A DNA stretch of 64,000 nt, from positions 19,901 through 83,900 of the forward strand of contig WQVD01000008.1 of NCBI GenBank assembly GCA_009781755.1, in the 5' to 3' direction. How positions within the stretch are numbered: position 1 is the first letter of the stretch; every line of letters starts with the position of its first letter. This DNA comes from Defluviitaleaceae bacterium (GTDB lineage Bacteria > Bacillota > Clostridia > Lachnospirales > WQUN01). The notes below the pieces were generated by a model. That model was not told the origin of the DNA and searched no databases. It saw only the letters and a list, made by a program, of their open reading frames with translations. The position numbers and the translations under genes were made by a program. Below, one piece after another: positions 56,736 through 64,000 of the stretch.

Positions 56736-57281
56736 TTACACGCCGCCAATAGAGCGCCATGGCCATACGCGCACTGCCACACGCCCGACCACATCGGACA
56801 CAGGCACAGCACCTACCGCCGTAAATCGGCTGTCTTTGGAACCGTTGCGGTTATCACCCAATACAAAAAGCGTGCCTTCAGGCACGGTAAACGGGAAGGT
56901 TTCATCCCCGCGTTGTATGATGCGCTCGAAGGAGAAATCATCTTCCAGCCGCGCATCGTTGACATAAAATACACCATCACGCAAATCCACCACATCACCC
57001 GCGAGTGCAATCACACGCTTGATGTAGTTTTCCGTAGGGTCGAGCCGGTAGGGGAAGGCTACGATATCGCCCACGCGCGGCCCAAATACAAGCCAGCCCA
57101 CGCGGTTAAGTACGACCATGTCGCCGTGTTCCAACGTGGGTTCCATGGACGAGCCCGTCACGTGCGCCACGCGAAACACAAAGTTGCGCATGATCAAGAA
57201 AAATAAAATCGCCAACGCAGCGGCGATGAACCATTCAATGAGGGTTCTCGCCACGGGGTTGGCGACGCGTTCTTTAAGCAT
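56736..57281 (-). CDS. lepB: Signal peptidase I
   Basis: 181 residues. A single N-terminal membrane helix (~17-38) is followed by the catalytic domain outside: nucleophile Ser45 in TGSSMEPTL, general base Lys88 in [13 protein letters not shown], and the conserved box [13 protein letters not shown]. The single-anchor form is typical of Gram-positive bacteria. It removes signal peptides of secreted proteins such as the glycosidase at 61021. It overlaps rplS by 8 bp. Confidence 0.96.
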   Translation of the reverse strand: MLKERVANPVARTLIEWFIAAALAILFFLIMRNFVFRVAHVTGSSMEPTLEHGDMVVLNRVGWLVFGPRVGDIVAFPYRLDPTENYIKRVIALAGDVVDLRDGVFYVNDARLEDDFSFERIIQRGDETFPFTVPEGTLFVLGDNRNGSKDSRFTAVGAVPVSDVVGRVAVRVWPWRSIGGV

Positions 57282-57648
57282 TTGCAGATTTTTTGGGCTT
57301 CTGATAGATGGCTTCTTTTACCTTGGCGGCTTTACCGATTCTGTCACGTAGGTAGAAAAGCTTGGCGCGGCGCACGATACCACGGCGCACGACTTCCACT
57401 TTTTCTACACGGGGGGAATGCAGGGGCCAAGTTTTCTCCACGCCCACACCGTAGGAAACACGGCGCACGGTGAAGGTTTCGCGCAGGCCGCCATGGCGAC
57501 GCTTGAGCACTACCCCTTCAAATATTTGTACGCGTTCTTTTTGTCCTTCGACAATTTTTGCGTACACTTTTACGGTGTCGCCGATGTTAAATTGCGGTAC
57601 CTCGGCTTTGAGTTGTTCGCCCTCAAGTTGCTTTATCATGCTGTGCAT
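57274..57648 (-). CDS. rplS: 50S ribosomal protein L19
   Basis: 124 residues from the ATG at 57648, chosen because GAGGAG lies 9 bp upstream and the protein then begins [20 protein letters not shown], aligned with known L19 starts (about 115 residues). Core: [28 protein letters not shown]-type loop and [16 protein letters not shown]. It lies at the 30S-50S interface. The open frame extends 84 codons further upstream into the inverted-repeat region; that part looks non-coding or is a relic. Confidence 0.95.
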   Translation of the reverse strand: MHSMIKQLEGEQLKAEVPQFNIGDTVKVYAKIVEGQKERVQIFEGVVLKRRHGGLRETFTVRRVSYGVGVEKTWPLHSPRVEKVEVVRRGIVRRAKLFYLRDRIGKAAKVKEAIYQKPKKSANA

Positions 57649-57732
57649 GCGGGTCATCTCCTCTAAAATCATTTGCGAAGACGGATTATACAACGTGAAT
57701 GGCACTTCGTCAAATAAATTTTGTACATAATT

Positions 57733-57976
57733 CGGGTGGGTGCGCGGGCGATTGCGCAAACGCGCGCTGTGCGGTTTTTCTCGATTTGCGCGGTCTTCTC
57801 GCCAAGTGGTTGCGTTAGTCATGTTTTTGAACCCCTGCGCGCAATAATACCATAATTGTGAATGAAAGGAGCAGGTATTCAAAAAAATGCCGAACGCCAA
57901 CCACTAAGCTCGGAGGCAACGTAAATCGGAAAAACCGCAATGCGTGCGTTTGCGCAATCGCCCGCGCACCCACCCG
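57733..57976. repeat. Long imperfect inverted repeat (48-bp arms, 45/48 identical)
   Basis: The left arm 57733-57780 and right arm 57929-57976 are reverse complements with three mismatches (shared block GCGTTTGCGCAATCGCCCG and flanks). Weaker inverted similarity continues inward: CGATTT, AGTGGTTG, TTTTTGAA, CCTGC, up to a centre near 57850. In effect, two diverged copies of a ~115-bp sequence face each other. Confidence 0.85.
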
Positions 57977-58015
57977 GGCTTGTGCGTATTTTACGAAGCG
58001 GCTTTAATAATGACA

Positions 58016-58044
58016 ATGACAAAATAAGGGCACCACAATATAAT
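58016..58044 (+). promoter_or_regulatory. Promoter of the broken lipoprotein gene
   Basis: ATGACA (58016-58021), a 17-bp spacer and perfect TATAAT (58039-58044). GGAGGTG follows at 58061. Confidence 0.75.
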
Positions 58045-58074
58045 TCCGCGTATTACAACTGGAGGTGCATTATT

Positions 58075-58563
58075 GTGGAGAATATGAACATGTTTTTATT
58101 TATCAAGCGGGGTGTTGTTTTGTTTTTCACGGGTGCGTTTTTGGCCGGAGCTTTGGTATTGTTCACGGCTTGTGGCCGTTCGCCTTTGGTGGGGCGCTGG
58201 GAATGGGACGCGGCACATGATTTTTGGAATGAATATGATTTATGGGATGAAGATGAAATGAATGAAGAAGATAATTGGGTGGCAGAATTAATTGAGGGAT
58301 AAGTAGAAAACATTTCAGTTATTTATGAATATTTTGCGGATGGCACTGGGATCCGTGTTGACAACTGGGAGATTGAGTATAGGAGAACATATTTCACATG
58401 GACAACTGAAGACAGTCGTTTATATATAACCGAAAATGATCGTACACATGCCTTTAGATATGAGATTTCTGGCTCGACCTTATCAAAGTTTGAGCTGGCA
58501 CCACCTGGACGAGTCTGGGGTCACAGCGAGTATTTTTACATGACCCTGCGCAGAATCGATTAA
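58075..58563 (+). pseudogene. Lipocalin-like lipoprotein gene interrupted by an in-frame TAA
   Basis: The GTG at 58075 lies 7 bp after GGAGGTG. A signal peptide with lipobox LFTAC leads to GRSPLVGRWEWDAAHDFW and an acidic run (LWDEDEMNEEDNW). TAA at 58300-58302 stops translation at 75 residues. The same frame then continues for 86 codons with clear family features: ISVIYEYFADGTGIR, YFTWTTEDSRLYI, FRYEISGSTLSKFEL, ending in TAA at 58561. Restored, this is a 162-residue lipocalin-like (DUF5640-type) lipoprotein. The part after the stop is AT-rich but still codon-like, so the lesion appears recent. Confidence 0.75.
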
Positions 58564-58611
58564 TTATCTGAAGACAAAACAAAGCGGAGCAACCCTGTTC
58601 ATTTTCATTTC

Positions 58612-58636
58612 AACCGGTTGCAATTTTCAACCGGTT
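58612..58636. repeat. 25-bp palindrome, AACCGG class
   Basis: AACCGGTTGCAA / TTTCAACCGGTT, one stem mismatch. It is the first of three in a row downstream of the broken gene. Confidence 0.8.
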
Positions 58637-58655
58637 GAATCTCGGCATAAAAAAC

Positions 58656-58680
58656 AACCGGTCGCAAGTTGCGACCGGTT
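58656..58680. repeat. 25-bp palindrome, AACCGG class
   Basis: AACCGGTCGCAA / TTGCGACCGGTT, perfect 12-bp arms around one base. Confidence 0.85.
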
Positions 58681-58697
58681 GGAATACTTGCAAATTC

Positions 58698-58722
58698 AGT
58701 TGGTCGCAAATTGCGACCAACT
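58698..58722. repeat. 25-bp palindrome, AGTTGG class
   Basis: AGTTGGTCGCAA / TTGCGACCAACT, perfect 12-bp arms around one base. Its last base is the first base (58722) of the hlyIII stop codon on the minus strand. Confidence 0.85.
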
Positions 58723-59396
58723 CAAATGGGCATGACGAACGCGGCAATGGCCACGGAATGCACAATCGATGCGGCGTTGACAAACAGGTGAAATACCGAG
58801 TGCATGTACTTCACCTTGCGCCCCGTTACATAGAATACTACGCCCAAGGTGTACAAGCCGCCGCCTATTAAGATGAGGATGAAGAACGGCCAACCCAGCA
58901 CTTCGGCCAGGCGGTTGATGCGGAATACGGCCATCCAGCCCATGCCCAGGTAGCAGATGAGAGCAAAGATTTGAAATTTTTTGCGGTTGATGGCGGTTAG
59001 GGTTGTCCCGACGATGGCGAAGCCCCAAATCAAGCCGAACATGGTCCATGCGTCGGCGGGGTAGGCCACGCGGAACGCGCCCAGTACGATGGGGGTATAC
59101 GTGCCTGCGATGAGGATATAGATGGTGCAATGATCCAGCACGCGGAATACGCGCTTGGGCATTTCCAATTTGAGCCCATGGTACACGCTGGACATGGTGA
59201 AGAGTAGGATTACGGTGAATCCATAAATGATGCCGCTGGTGATACCCCAGCCGTTTTGGTGGTAAGCCGCTACGATGACGCACGCCAACATCGCCACCAG
59301 CCCCATAGCACCGCCGACGATGTGCGTGATCATGTTAAATTGTTCCTCGCCACGGGTATAATTGGGCAGCGCCGCTACGGGGCGGGGCATTTTCAT
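58722..59396 (-). CDS. Hemolysin III / PAQR-family membrane protein
   Basis: 224 residues from the ATG at 59396, which overlaps the cysE stop (ATGA). Seven predicted membrane helices with the family's conserved residues: EEQFNMITHIVGG, SSVYHGLK, DHCTIYILIAGTYTP and a C-terminal HSVFHLFVNAASIVHS carrying the His pair. PAQR-like proteins are thought to be zinc-dependent membrane hydrolases; the hemolysin name is historical. Co-transcription with cysK-cysE is by position only. Confidence 0.92.
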   Translation of the reverse strand: MKMPRPVAALPNYTRGEEQFNMITHIVGGAMGLVAMLACVIVAAYHQNGWGITSGIIYGFTVILLFTMSSVYHGLKLEMPKRVFRVLDHCTIYILIAGTYTPIVLGAFRVAYPADAWTMFGLIWGFAIVGTTLTAINRKKFQIFALICYLGMGWMAVFRINRLAEVLGWPFFILILIGGGLYTLGVVFYVTGRKVKYMHSVFHLFVNAASIVHSVAIAAFVMPI

Positions 59397-59953
59397 GACT
59401 TGGGTAAGTTGTACGCGGGTACCGTGGGTTTCACCGGTTGTGATGAATTGGGTTCGATGATACGTGCAGCGTGGCCTACGGCGGTTGCGCCTTCGGGTAC
59501 GCATTGCACGACCAACGCGCCCGCGCCGATTTTGGCGTTTTTGCCCACGGTGATGGGGCCCAGTACTTTTGCGTTGGCGCCGATGATGGCGTTATCGCCT
59601 ACGACGGGGTGGCGGCGGCCTTCGCCTTGTTCCTTGCCCGTAGCGCCCAGCGTTACGCCGTGATAAATCAGCACGTTGTCGCCCACGACGCTGGTTTCGC
59701 CAATGACTGAGCCCATGCCGTGGTCAATAAAAACCCCGCGCCCAATCTGCGCTCCCGGGTGTATTTCCACCCCCGTCAAAAAGCGCGCAACTGTAGAAAC
59801 CAACCGCGCAGAAAAATACATCTTGCCCTTGTACAGCGAATGGGCAATGCGATGAAAAATAATCGCCCAGATGCCCGGGTACAAGAGTACTTCTTTGTCG
59901 CTGCGTAACGCGGGGTCACGGCGACGAACCATTTTTGCAATTTTCTTAATCAT
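59393..59953 (-). CDS. cysE: Serine O-acetyltransferase
   Basis: 186 residues from the ATG at 59953, overlapping cysK by 8 bp; this is the short SAT form. The N-terminal helix includes [24 protein letters not shown]. The left-handed hexapeptide-repeat helix has [40 protein letters not shown], and [17 protein letters not shown]. It makes O-acetylserine from serine and acetyl-CoA for CysK, encoded directly upstream. The longer open frame is not needed. Confidence 0.95.
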   Translation of the reverse strand: MIKKIAKMVRRRDPALRSDKEVLLYPGIWAIIFHRIAHSLYKGKMYFSARLVSTVARFLTGVEIHPGAQIGRGVFIDHGMGSVIGETSVVGDNVLIYHGVTLGATGKEQGEGRRHPVVGDNAIIGANAKVLGPITVGKNAKIGAGALVVQCVPEGATAVGHAARIIEPNSSQPVKPTVPAYNLPKS

Positions 59954-60875
59954 AATTAAACATCTCCGTTGATAGGTAACGTTCGCCCGTGTCGGGCAGG
60001 ATGACGACAATGGTCTTGCCGGCGTTTTCTGCGCGGCGGGCAAGCTGTGTAGCCGCCCAAACAGCCGCGCCGCTGGAAATACCCACCAGCAAACCTTCTG
60101 TTCGTGCCAATGTACGTCCGACTTCAAAAGCGTCTTCGTTCGTTACCGTGATAATTTCGTTGTATATTTCGGTGTTTAACACCTGCGGGACAAAACCCGC
60201 GCCTATGCCCTGTATTTTATGTGGGCCTTTGGTGCCGCGTGATAAAACGGGTGACGATGCAGGCTCCACCGCCACAATGTGCAGGTTCGGGTTCTTCTCG
60301 CGCAGATACTGCCCCGCACCGGTGATCGTGCCGCCCGTGCCTATGCCTGCCACAAATATATCTGCGTTGCCGCCCGTGTCGCGCCAAATTTCCGGCCCGG
60401 TGGTGCGGTAGTGCATGGGGGCGTTGGCGGCGTTCATGAATTGTTGCGGCATGAAGGCATTGGGCGTGCGCTCGGTAAGTTCTTGTGCTTTGGTTACCGC
60501 GCCCGCCATACCCTGTGCGCCGTCGGTTAATACCAACTCTGCGCCGTAGGCCTTCAGTAGATTGCGGCGTTCCATGCTCATGGTGTCGGGCATGGTGAGG
60601 ATGAGGCGATAACCCCGCGCCGCTGCCAACATGGCCAGCCCCACACCCGTGTTGCCACTGGTGGGCTCGATAATCACCGTGTCGGCATTAATTTTCCCAT
60701 TCGCCTCTGCGTCGTCCAGCAAGGCCAATGCCAAACGATCCTTCACACTGCCGCCGGGGTTCATGGATTCCATCTTGCCCACCACGAACGCAGGCAGTTG
60801 GTTGTTGCGTGTGTAATTGGTCAACGCAAATAGCGGCGTACCACCAATCATTGTGTTTACGCTTTCATGAATCAT
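59946..60875 (-). CDS. cysK: Cysteine synthase A (O-acetylserine sulfhydrylase)
   Basis: 309 residues from the ATG at 60875; a GTG at 60890 is too close to the AAAGG site. PLP lysine Lys45 is in [12 protein letters not shown]; other PLP/substrate motifs are [12 protein letters not shown] and [11 protein letters not shown], and a C-terminal GISSGAA. It makes cysteine from O-acetylserine and sulfide. It is first in the operon cysK-cysE-hlyIII, with its own promoter at 60934-60962. I found no T-box in the short leader. Confidence 0.96.
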   Translation of the reverse strand: MIHESVNTMIGGTPLFALTNYTRNNQLPAFVVGKMESMNPGGSVKDRLALALLDDAEANGKINADTVIIEPTSGNTGVGLAMLAAARGYRLILTMPDTMSMERRNLLKAYGAELVLTDGAQGMAGAVTKAQELTERTPNAFMPQQFMNAANAPMHYRTTGPEIWRDTGGNADIFVAGIGTGGTITGAGQYLREKNPNLHIVAVEPASSPVLSRGTKGPHKIQGIGAGFVPQVLNTEIYNEIITVTNEDAFEVGRTLARTEGLLVGISSGAAVWAATQLARRAENAGKTIVVILPDTGERYLSTEMFNYD

Positions 60876-60933
60876 GCAATAAATTTCCACCTTTCGGAAT
60901 ATGTAATTGAACTTTTTACGCCAAAGCCCCGTT

Positions 60934-60962
60934 ATTATAGTAACATGGGTGTAAGTTTACAA
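60934..60962 (-). promoter_or_regulatory. cysK operon promoter
   Basis: On the minus strand: TTGTAA (60962-60957), a 17-bp spacer and perfect TATAAT (60939-60934). Its -35 box overlaps that of the divergent promoter. Confidence 0.72.
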
Positions 60963-60984
60963 CCGTGGCAATTTTGTCTATGAT
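60956..60984 (+). promoter_or_regulatory. Promoter of the secreted glycosidase gene
   Basis: TTTACA (60956-60961), a 17-bp spacer and TATGAT (60979-60984), each 5/6 to consensus. The -35 box shares bases with the cysK -35 on the other strand. Confidence 0.68.
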
Positions 60985-61020
60985 ACGTTCCGATGTCATA
61001 CATACTTGGGAGGGGTCTCC

Positions 61021-63711
61021 ATGAAGAAGCTTGTGAAGCAATACATAGCCATTGGTGCGGTATTGCTATTTTTTATTTTGTCTGTGCAAACTACCCGTGC
61101 GGCGGAAATTTATTTTGAATTTTCGGCCTACCGTAACGCTTCGCGCGCGGTGGAATACGAACGGCGCTTGCAAATGACCACGCAGGGGCTGCGCGAAGCG
61201 CATATCCTGCGCATCCCGTTGGATGACCCTTATATTGAAGTTGCACCTGTAGCCAGCCAATTGGGCTTGGGGCGCAGACAAACCACGCAAACGTTGCTGG
61301 CCAATGCCGGCGCGGTAGCAGGGGTTAATGCCGACTTTTTTAACATGACCACAACGTATGCCTTGCTCACCGGTACAGCGATTCAAGACGGCGAGCTGAT
61401 GGTTGCTAATGCGCATAATAATCGATACAACCGTAGCATGGGCACGTTTTTTGTCGGATGGGATAATTTTGCATTTTTTGATTATATGCGCGTGGAAATT
61501 AATCTGTATCACTTCAATGCGCGTAGCATTCAAATCAACTACATTAATAATGTAGGCAACACATTGACCGAACCTGCGATCTTTACCCGCAGTGCCATGG
61601 AAACGACTGCGCCTTTAATTGCACGCTTCCCCGGTGCGGGTTTTGTAGTTTCCGATGGTGCCTATGTAACGTATGTAACGCCCTTGATGCATGCCGACAG
61701 CATTGTGGACATCCCCGAGGAAGGTTTTGTCATCGTCTTCCCGGCAAATATAGCAAATAGCCGCTTCCGTTTCTGGGAAGGGGAGCCGTTGCGTTTGTCC
61801 GTGACCAATAGCTTGGCGATGGACTTTGCAGATATCCAAAGTGCCATCGGCGGTGCGGGCATGCTCCTGATTAACGGTCAGACCGCCAACGATGGCGGAT
61901 TTGTACCCACCGGCCGCCATCCACGTACCGCCGTGGGTGTAAGCGTGGACGGCACCACTTTGATTCTCATGGTTGTAGACGGCCGCGGCGTATCTGTGGG
62001 CGCGACCCATACCGAAATGGCCACCCTAATGCGCCAAGCCGGCGCGTGGAATGCCATGCACTTTGACGGCGGCGGCTCGTCCACCATGGTCGTGGCAGAA
62101 AATAACCGTCACAACGTAGTCAATATCCCCTCCGAAGGCAGCCAACGCACCATTGTTAACGCGCTGGGTATCTTCGACAATATCATTCCTGGCCCGATGG
62201 TGGGCATTGCAATGGAAACCAATTTGACTCGCACTGCCGTGGGTGTTCCCATCACCGCCACTGTGTACGCGGTGGACGCGGCAGGGTTACGCTTCCCGTT
62301 GCACGAAGACATGGATTATGCATTCATGGCAGGGCAAGGGATGCAGGGTGGTTTATGGTGGGATAATCAATATGTACCTTCTGTTCCGGGTGAACATATT
62401 TTGTCAGTGTTTGCATGGGATCGCAATATATGGGCGCAAACAATAAATGAAATGGGAATGGCGGAGTTTTTGTTTGCGCATTCACAGTACGGTGATATAT
62501 TGGCGCCACAAACAATATATGTAATGGATATGGCGGAATTGCGTGCTGTGCCCGTTGCGGTGCAACACGGTGGGCGCGCGGCACCGCGTTTTAGCGGTAT
62601 TGCTGTGGATGGCAGCTTTTTCCCCCATGTTAATGTTACCGACCTTACTGTATCGCCCACTTCGTTGGGGTACATTGAGGATGGATATTTTGTAGCGACC
62701 GGTTCGGGCACGGGTTATATCCGCGCGCGTTTGGGTAGTGTGGTGGTTTATGTGCCGGTTAGTGTGGGTGCGTTATCCAATGCGTTGGATATGCGCTGGA
62801 GCTTGCCGGCGTTCTCCGGTTATCCGGCGAATGTAACGGGTTCTGCTACGTTGGTACCCTTGGCGGGGCAATTGGTGTCACGCCTGCATTACAACCTGAA
62901 TGAAACAAGCGAAACGCAAGCCGCGCACCTTGTATTTGATCCGCCATTGGCCGTTCCTTCCAATGCGAACGGTGCGCCTACGCACTTGCGGATGCAGGTG
63001 TATGGCGACGGCTCCGGCCATTGGCTGCGCGGGCGTGTTACCGATGCGGATGGCATTTCGCACGTCATTAACTTTGCACAAAATGTTGATTTTGTTGGAT
63101 GGAACGTAGTTACCGCGGCTTTGCCCGCCAATTTGCCGCTGCCCCTTACTTTGGATAGGGTGTGGATGGCATCATTGAGCAGCGATGCCGCGCGCGCGCA
63201 CAGCGTCTACTTCTACAATATACAAGCGTTGTTTGCGCCGCCGCCTGCGCCGGTGGTTCCTGCGGGTACGCGTTTTGTTGATCCGATGATGTCGAGCAAT
63301 GCACTTGTGGGCGTTAACGGCGGGTTCAATCTTTCGCGCTCGGCACCTATGAATGCGGGGGAATATCGCTTTGATGTCACCGGCAACACGGCAGTAGCGC
63401 GTTTGTCTGCCAACGGCAACGGCTTGGACGAACGTAGCCAATGGGATTGGCTAACCAACGACATAGCGGCTTATAACCCTACGCATCTCATCATTCGCAT
63501 GAATGTAAACCCGCAAGCCTTCCCGCGGCAAATGTTTGAGTTGTTCCATGCAATGATGCGCGGCTTTGTTGACGATGGCCGCACGGTGCTGGTATTTTTC
63601 CCCGGTGGTGAAGAAGCGGTACTGACCTTGCGTGACGGCGTGCGATATATCGCCACCGAACGCTTTAGCGTTTCTACCCAAGGCGGCAATCTTTGGTGGT
63701 ACGGACAATAA
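61021..63711 (+). CDS. Secreted phosphodiester glycosidase (NAGPA-domain) protein
   Basis: 896 residues; ATG at 61021 chosen for GGGAGG 7 bp upstream. Signal peptide of ~30 residues (IAIGAVLLFFILSVQTTRAA). The NAGPA domain spans ~100-380: GVNADFFNM, RHPRTAVGVSVDG, HFDGGGSSTMVV and IVNALGIF, all family hallmarks. Beta-rich Ig-like segments follow (~400-600), and a further ~250 residues resemble a carbohydrate-binding beta-sandwich. The C-terminal ~80 residues are unrecognised. Relatives remove GlcNAc from phosphodiesters; in Gram-positives teichoic-acid or cell-wall sugars are likely targets. No sortase motif is seen. Confidence 0.88.
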   Translation: MKKLVKQYIAIGAVLLFFILSVQTTRAAEIYFEFSAYRNASRAVEYERRLQMTTQGLREAHILRIPLDDPYIEVAPVASQLGLGRRQTTQTLLANAGAVAGVNADFFNMTTTYALLTGTAIQDGELMVANAHNNRYNRSMGTFFVGWDNFAFFDYMRVEINLYHFNARSIQINYINNVGNTLTEPAIFTRSAMETTAPLIARFPGAGFVVSDGAYVTYVTPLMHADSIVDIPEEGFVIVFPANIANSRFRFWEGEPLRLSVTNSLAMDFADIQSAIGGAGMLLINGQTANDGGFVPTGRHPRTAVGVSVDGTTLILMVVDGRGVSVGATHTEMATLMRQAGAWNAMHFDGGGSSTMVVAENNRHNVVNIPSEGSQRTIVNALGIFDNIIPGPMVGIAMETNLTRTAVGVPITATVYAVDAAGLRFPLHEDMDYAFMAGQGMQGGLWWDNQYVPSVPGEHILSVFAWDRNIWAQTINEMGMAEFLFAHSQYGDILAPQTIYVMDMAELRAVPVAVQHGGRAAPRFSGIAVDGSFFPHVNVTDLTVSPTSLGYIEDGYFVATGSGTGYIRARLGSVVVYVPVSVGALSNALDMRWSLPAFSGYPANVTGSATLVPLAGQLVSRLHYNLNETSETQAAHLVFDPPLAVPSNANGAPTHLRMQVYGDGSGHWLRGRVTDADGISHVINFAQNVDFVGWNVVTAALPANLPLPLTLDRVWMASLSSDAARAHSVYFYNIQALFAPPPAPVVPAGTRFVDPMMSSNALVGVNGGFNLSRSAPMNAGEYRFDVTGNTAVARLSANGNGLDERSQWDWLTNDIAAYNPTHLIIRMNVNPQAFPRQMFELFHAMMRGFVDDGRTVLVFFPGGEEAVLTLRDGVRYIATERFSVSTQGGNLWWYGQ

Positions 63712-63730
63712 AAAATTGGGGGTGTAATTT

Positions 63731-64000
63731 GTGCCCGGTTTTCTTACGCATTATTTGGCGGGGCAGTCGGTTTTGGCCGAACTGCCCGATGAAGTAAAGG
63801 CATTCATTCCGGCAGCGTCGGAGCGGATTTTTAATTTGGGTTTGCAAGGGTCGGATATATTTTTTTATTACCCGACGGGTTTTTTATGGGCGCGGTCGCG
63901 CGGGGTGGGGTCACAAATCCACCGCGAGCGGTTTGGCCCGTTTTTTATGCACATGGCGCGGTGGGCGCGGCAGGACGTGATTTTTGCGTATTTGGCGGGC
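63731..64000 (+). CDS. Zinc-dependent phospholipase C-like protein, 3' end cut by window
   Basis: 90 codons visible from a GTG at 63731, 8 bp after GGGGGTG. MPGFLTHYLAGQ at the start and LGLQGSDIFFYYPTGFLW, with spaced His and Asp residues (THY, GSDIFFYY, SQIHRERFGPFF), match the PF00882-type zinc-dependent phospholipase C family of clostridia. There is no signal peptide, as is usual for this branch. It is 19 bp downstream of the glycosidase gene. Confidence 0.78.
   Translation, partial: MPGFLTHYLAGQSVLAELPDEVKAFIPAASERIFNLGLQGSDIFFYYPTGFLWARSRGVGSQIHRERFGPFFMHMARWARQDVIFAYLAG

Larger units (their letters stand above)
57649..58074. other. Divergent regulatory gap with a long imperfect palindrome
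   Basis: It separates rplS (minus) from the broken lipoprotein gene (plus). Most of it is taken by the inverted repeat at 57733-57976. A candidate extended -10 for rplS (minus, TGGTATTAT, 57852-57844) lies near its centre; a promoter for the plus-strand gene lies at 58016-58044. Confidence 0.6.

Noticed and set aside
57649..57900. Upstream extension of the rplS frame giving an 84-residue longer L19
   Set aside because: L19 is normally about 115 residues; a good ribosome binding site sits before the inner ATG at 57648, and the extension runs through the inverted repeat.

Overview
The window looks like chromosomal DNA of an uncultured low-to-mid-GC Gram-positive anaerobe of class Clostridia (Bacillota). 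Evidence: a CIRCE-controlled hrcA-grpE-dnaK-dnaJ cluster, an mcsA-mcsB-clpC cluster, a YwlE-type arginine phosphatase, an Mg2+ M-box in front of mgtE, lipobox lipoproteins, an rplS-lepB-rbgA-tlyA block, DUF1659/DUF2922-like and RNHCP proteins, and strong GGAGG ribosome binding sites. No rRNA, tRNA, CRISPR array, transposase or prophage was seen. The species cannot be named from sequence alone.

Layout. 1-2033: C-terminal part of a Lon-like protease. 2034-2610: repeat-filled gap ending in the hrcA promoter and CIRCE. 2611-8465: heat-shock operon, interrupted by a two-gene DUF4160 module (4206-4746) and a small membrane protein. 8756-16531: oligopeptide ABC transporter (oppABCDF) with unusual insertions. 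16531-18055: small membrane protein and an S41-like protease. 18360-29107: overlapping genes for two giant FtsX-type permeases, their ATPase, and a MoxR/DUF58/DUF4129-like trio. 29229-34561: HPr-like protein, SEC-C protein, then tsaC-ywlE-upp-lipid kinase-methyltransferase-VTC protein, tightly packed. 34638-39653: hybrid histidine kinase, HD-GYP response regulator, deoC. 39654-41221: repeats, an RNHCP gene apparently starting with CTG, and a frameshifted small gene. 41300-43078 (minus): M-box and mgtE. 43136-47237: EamA transporter, drug-type ABC exporter with PadR regulator, and the remnant of a radical-SAM maturase. 47399-54751 (minus): ASKHA/RACo-like ATPase, zinc-ribbon protein, mcsA, mcsB, an EreA-like lipoprotein, clpC. 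54851-57648 (minus): rplS-lepB-rbgA-tlyA. 57733-58722: large inverted repeat, a broken lipoprotein gene and a cluster of 25-bp palindromes. 58722-60875 (minus): cysK-cysE-hlyIII. 61021-64000: secreted phosphodiester glycosidase and the start of a zinc-dependent phospholipase C-like gene.

How the parts fit. Much of the window is protein quality control: HrcA-regulated chaperones, Lon-like protease, ClpC, the McsA/McsB arginine-phosphorylation machinery and, separately, the matching arginine phosphatase YwlE. Peptide uptake and envelope functions make up most of the rest.

The most unusual material is the opp operon. OppC carries a complete seven-unit RCC1-like beta-propeller between its first transmembrane helix and its permease core. 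OppA carries an acidic DxDGEP-type repeat insert. OppF carries a ~190-residue helical insert and an in-frame UAG. Two other noteworthy signals are a family of exactly 25-bp palindromes with compensating stem changes and a separate family of ~85-bp GC-rich repeats found just 3' of genes.
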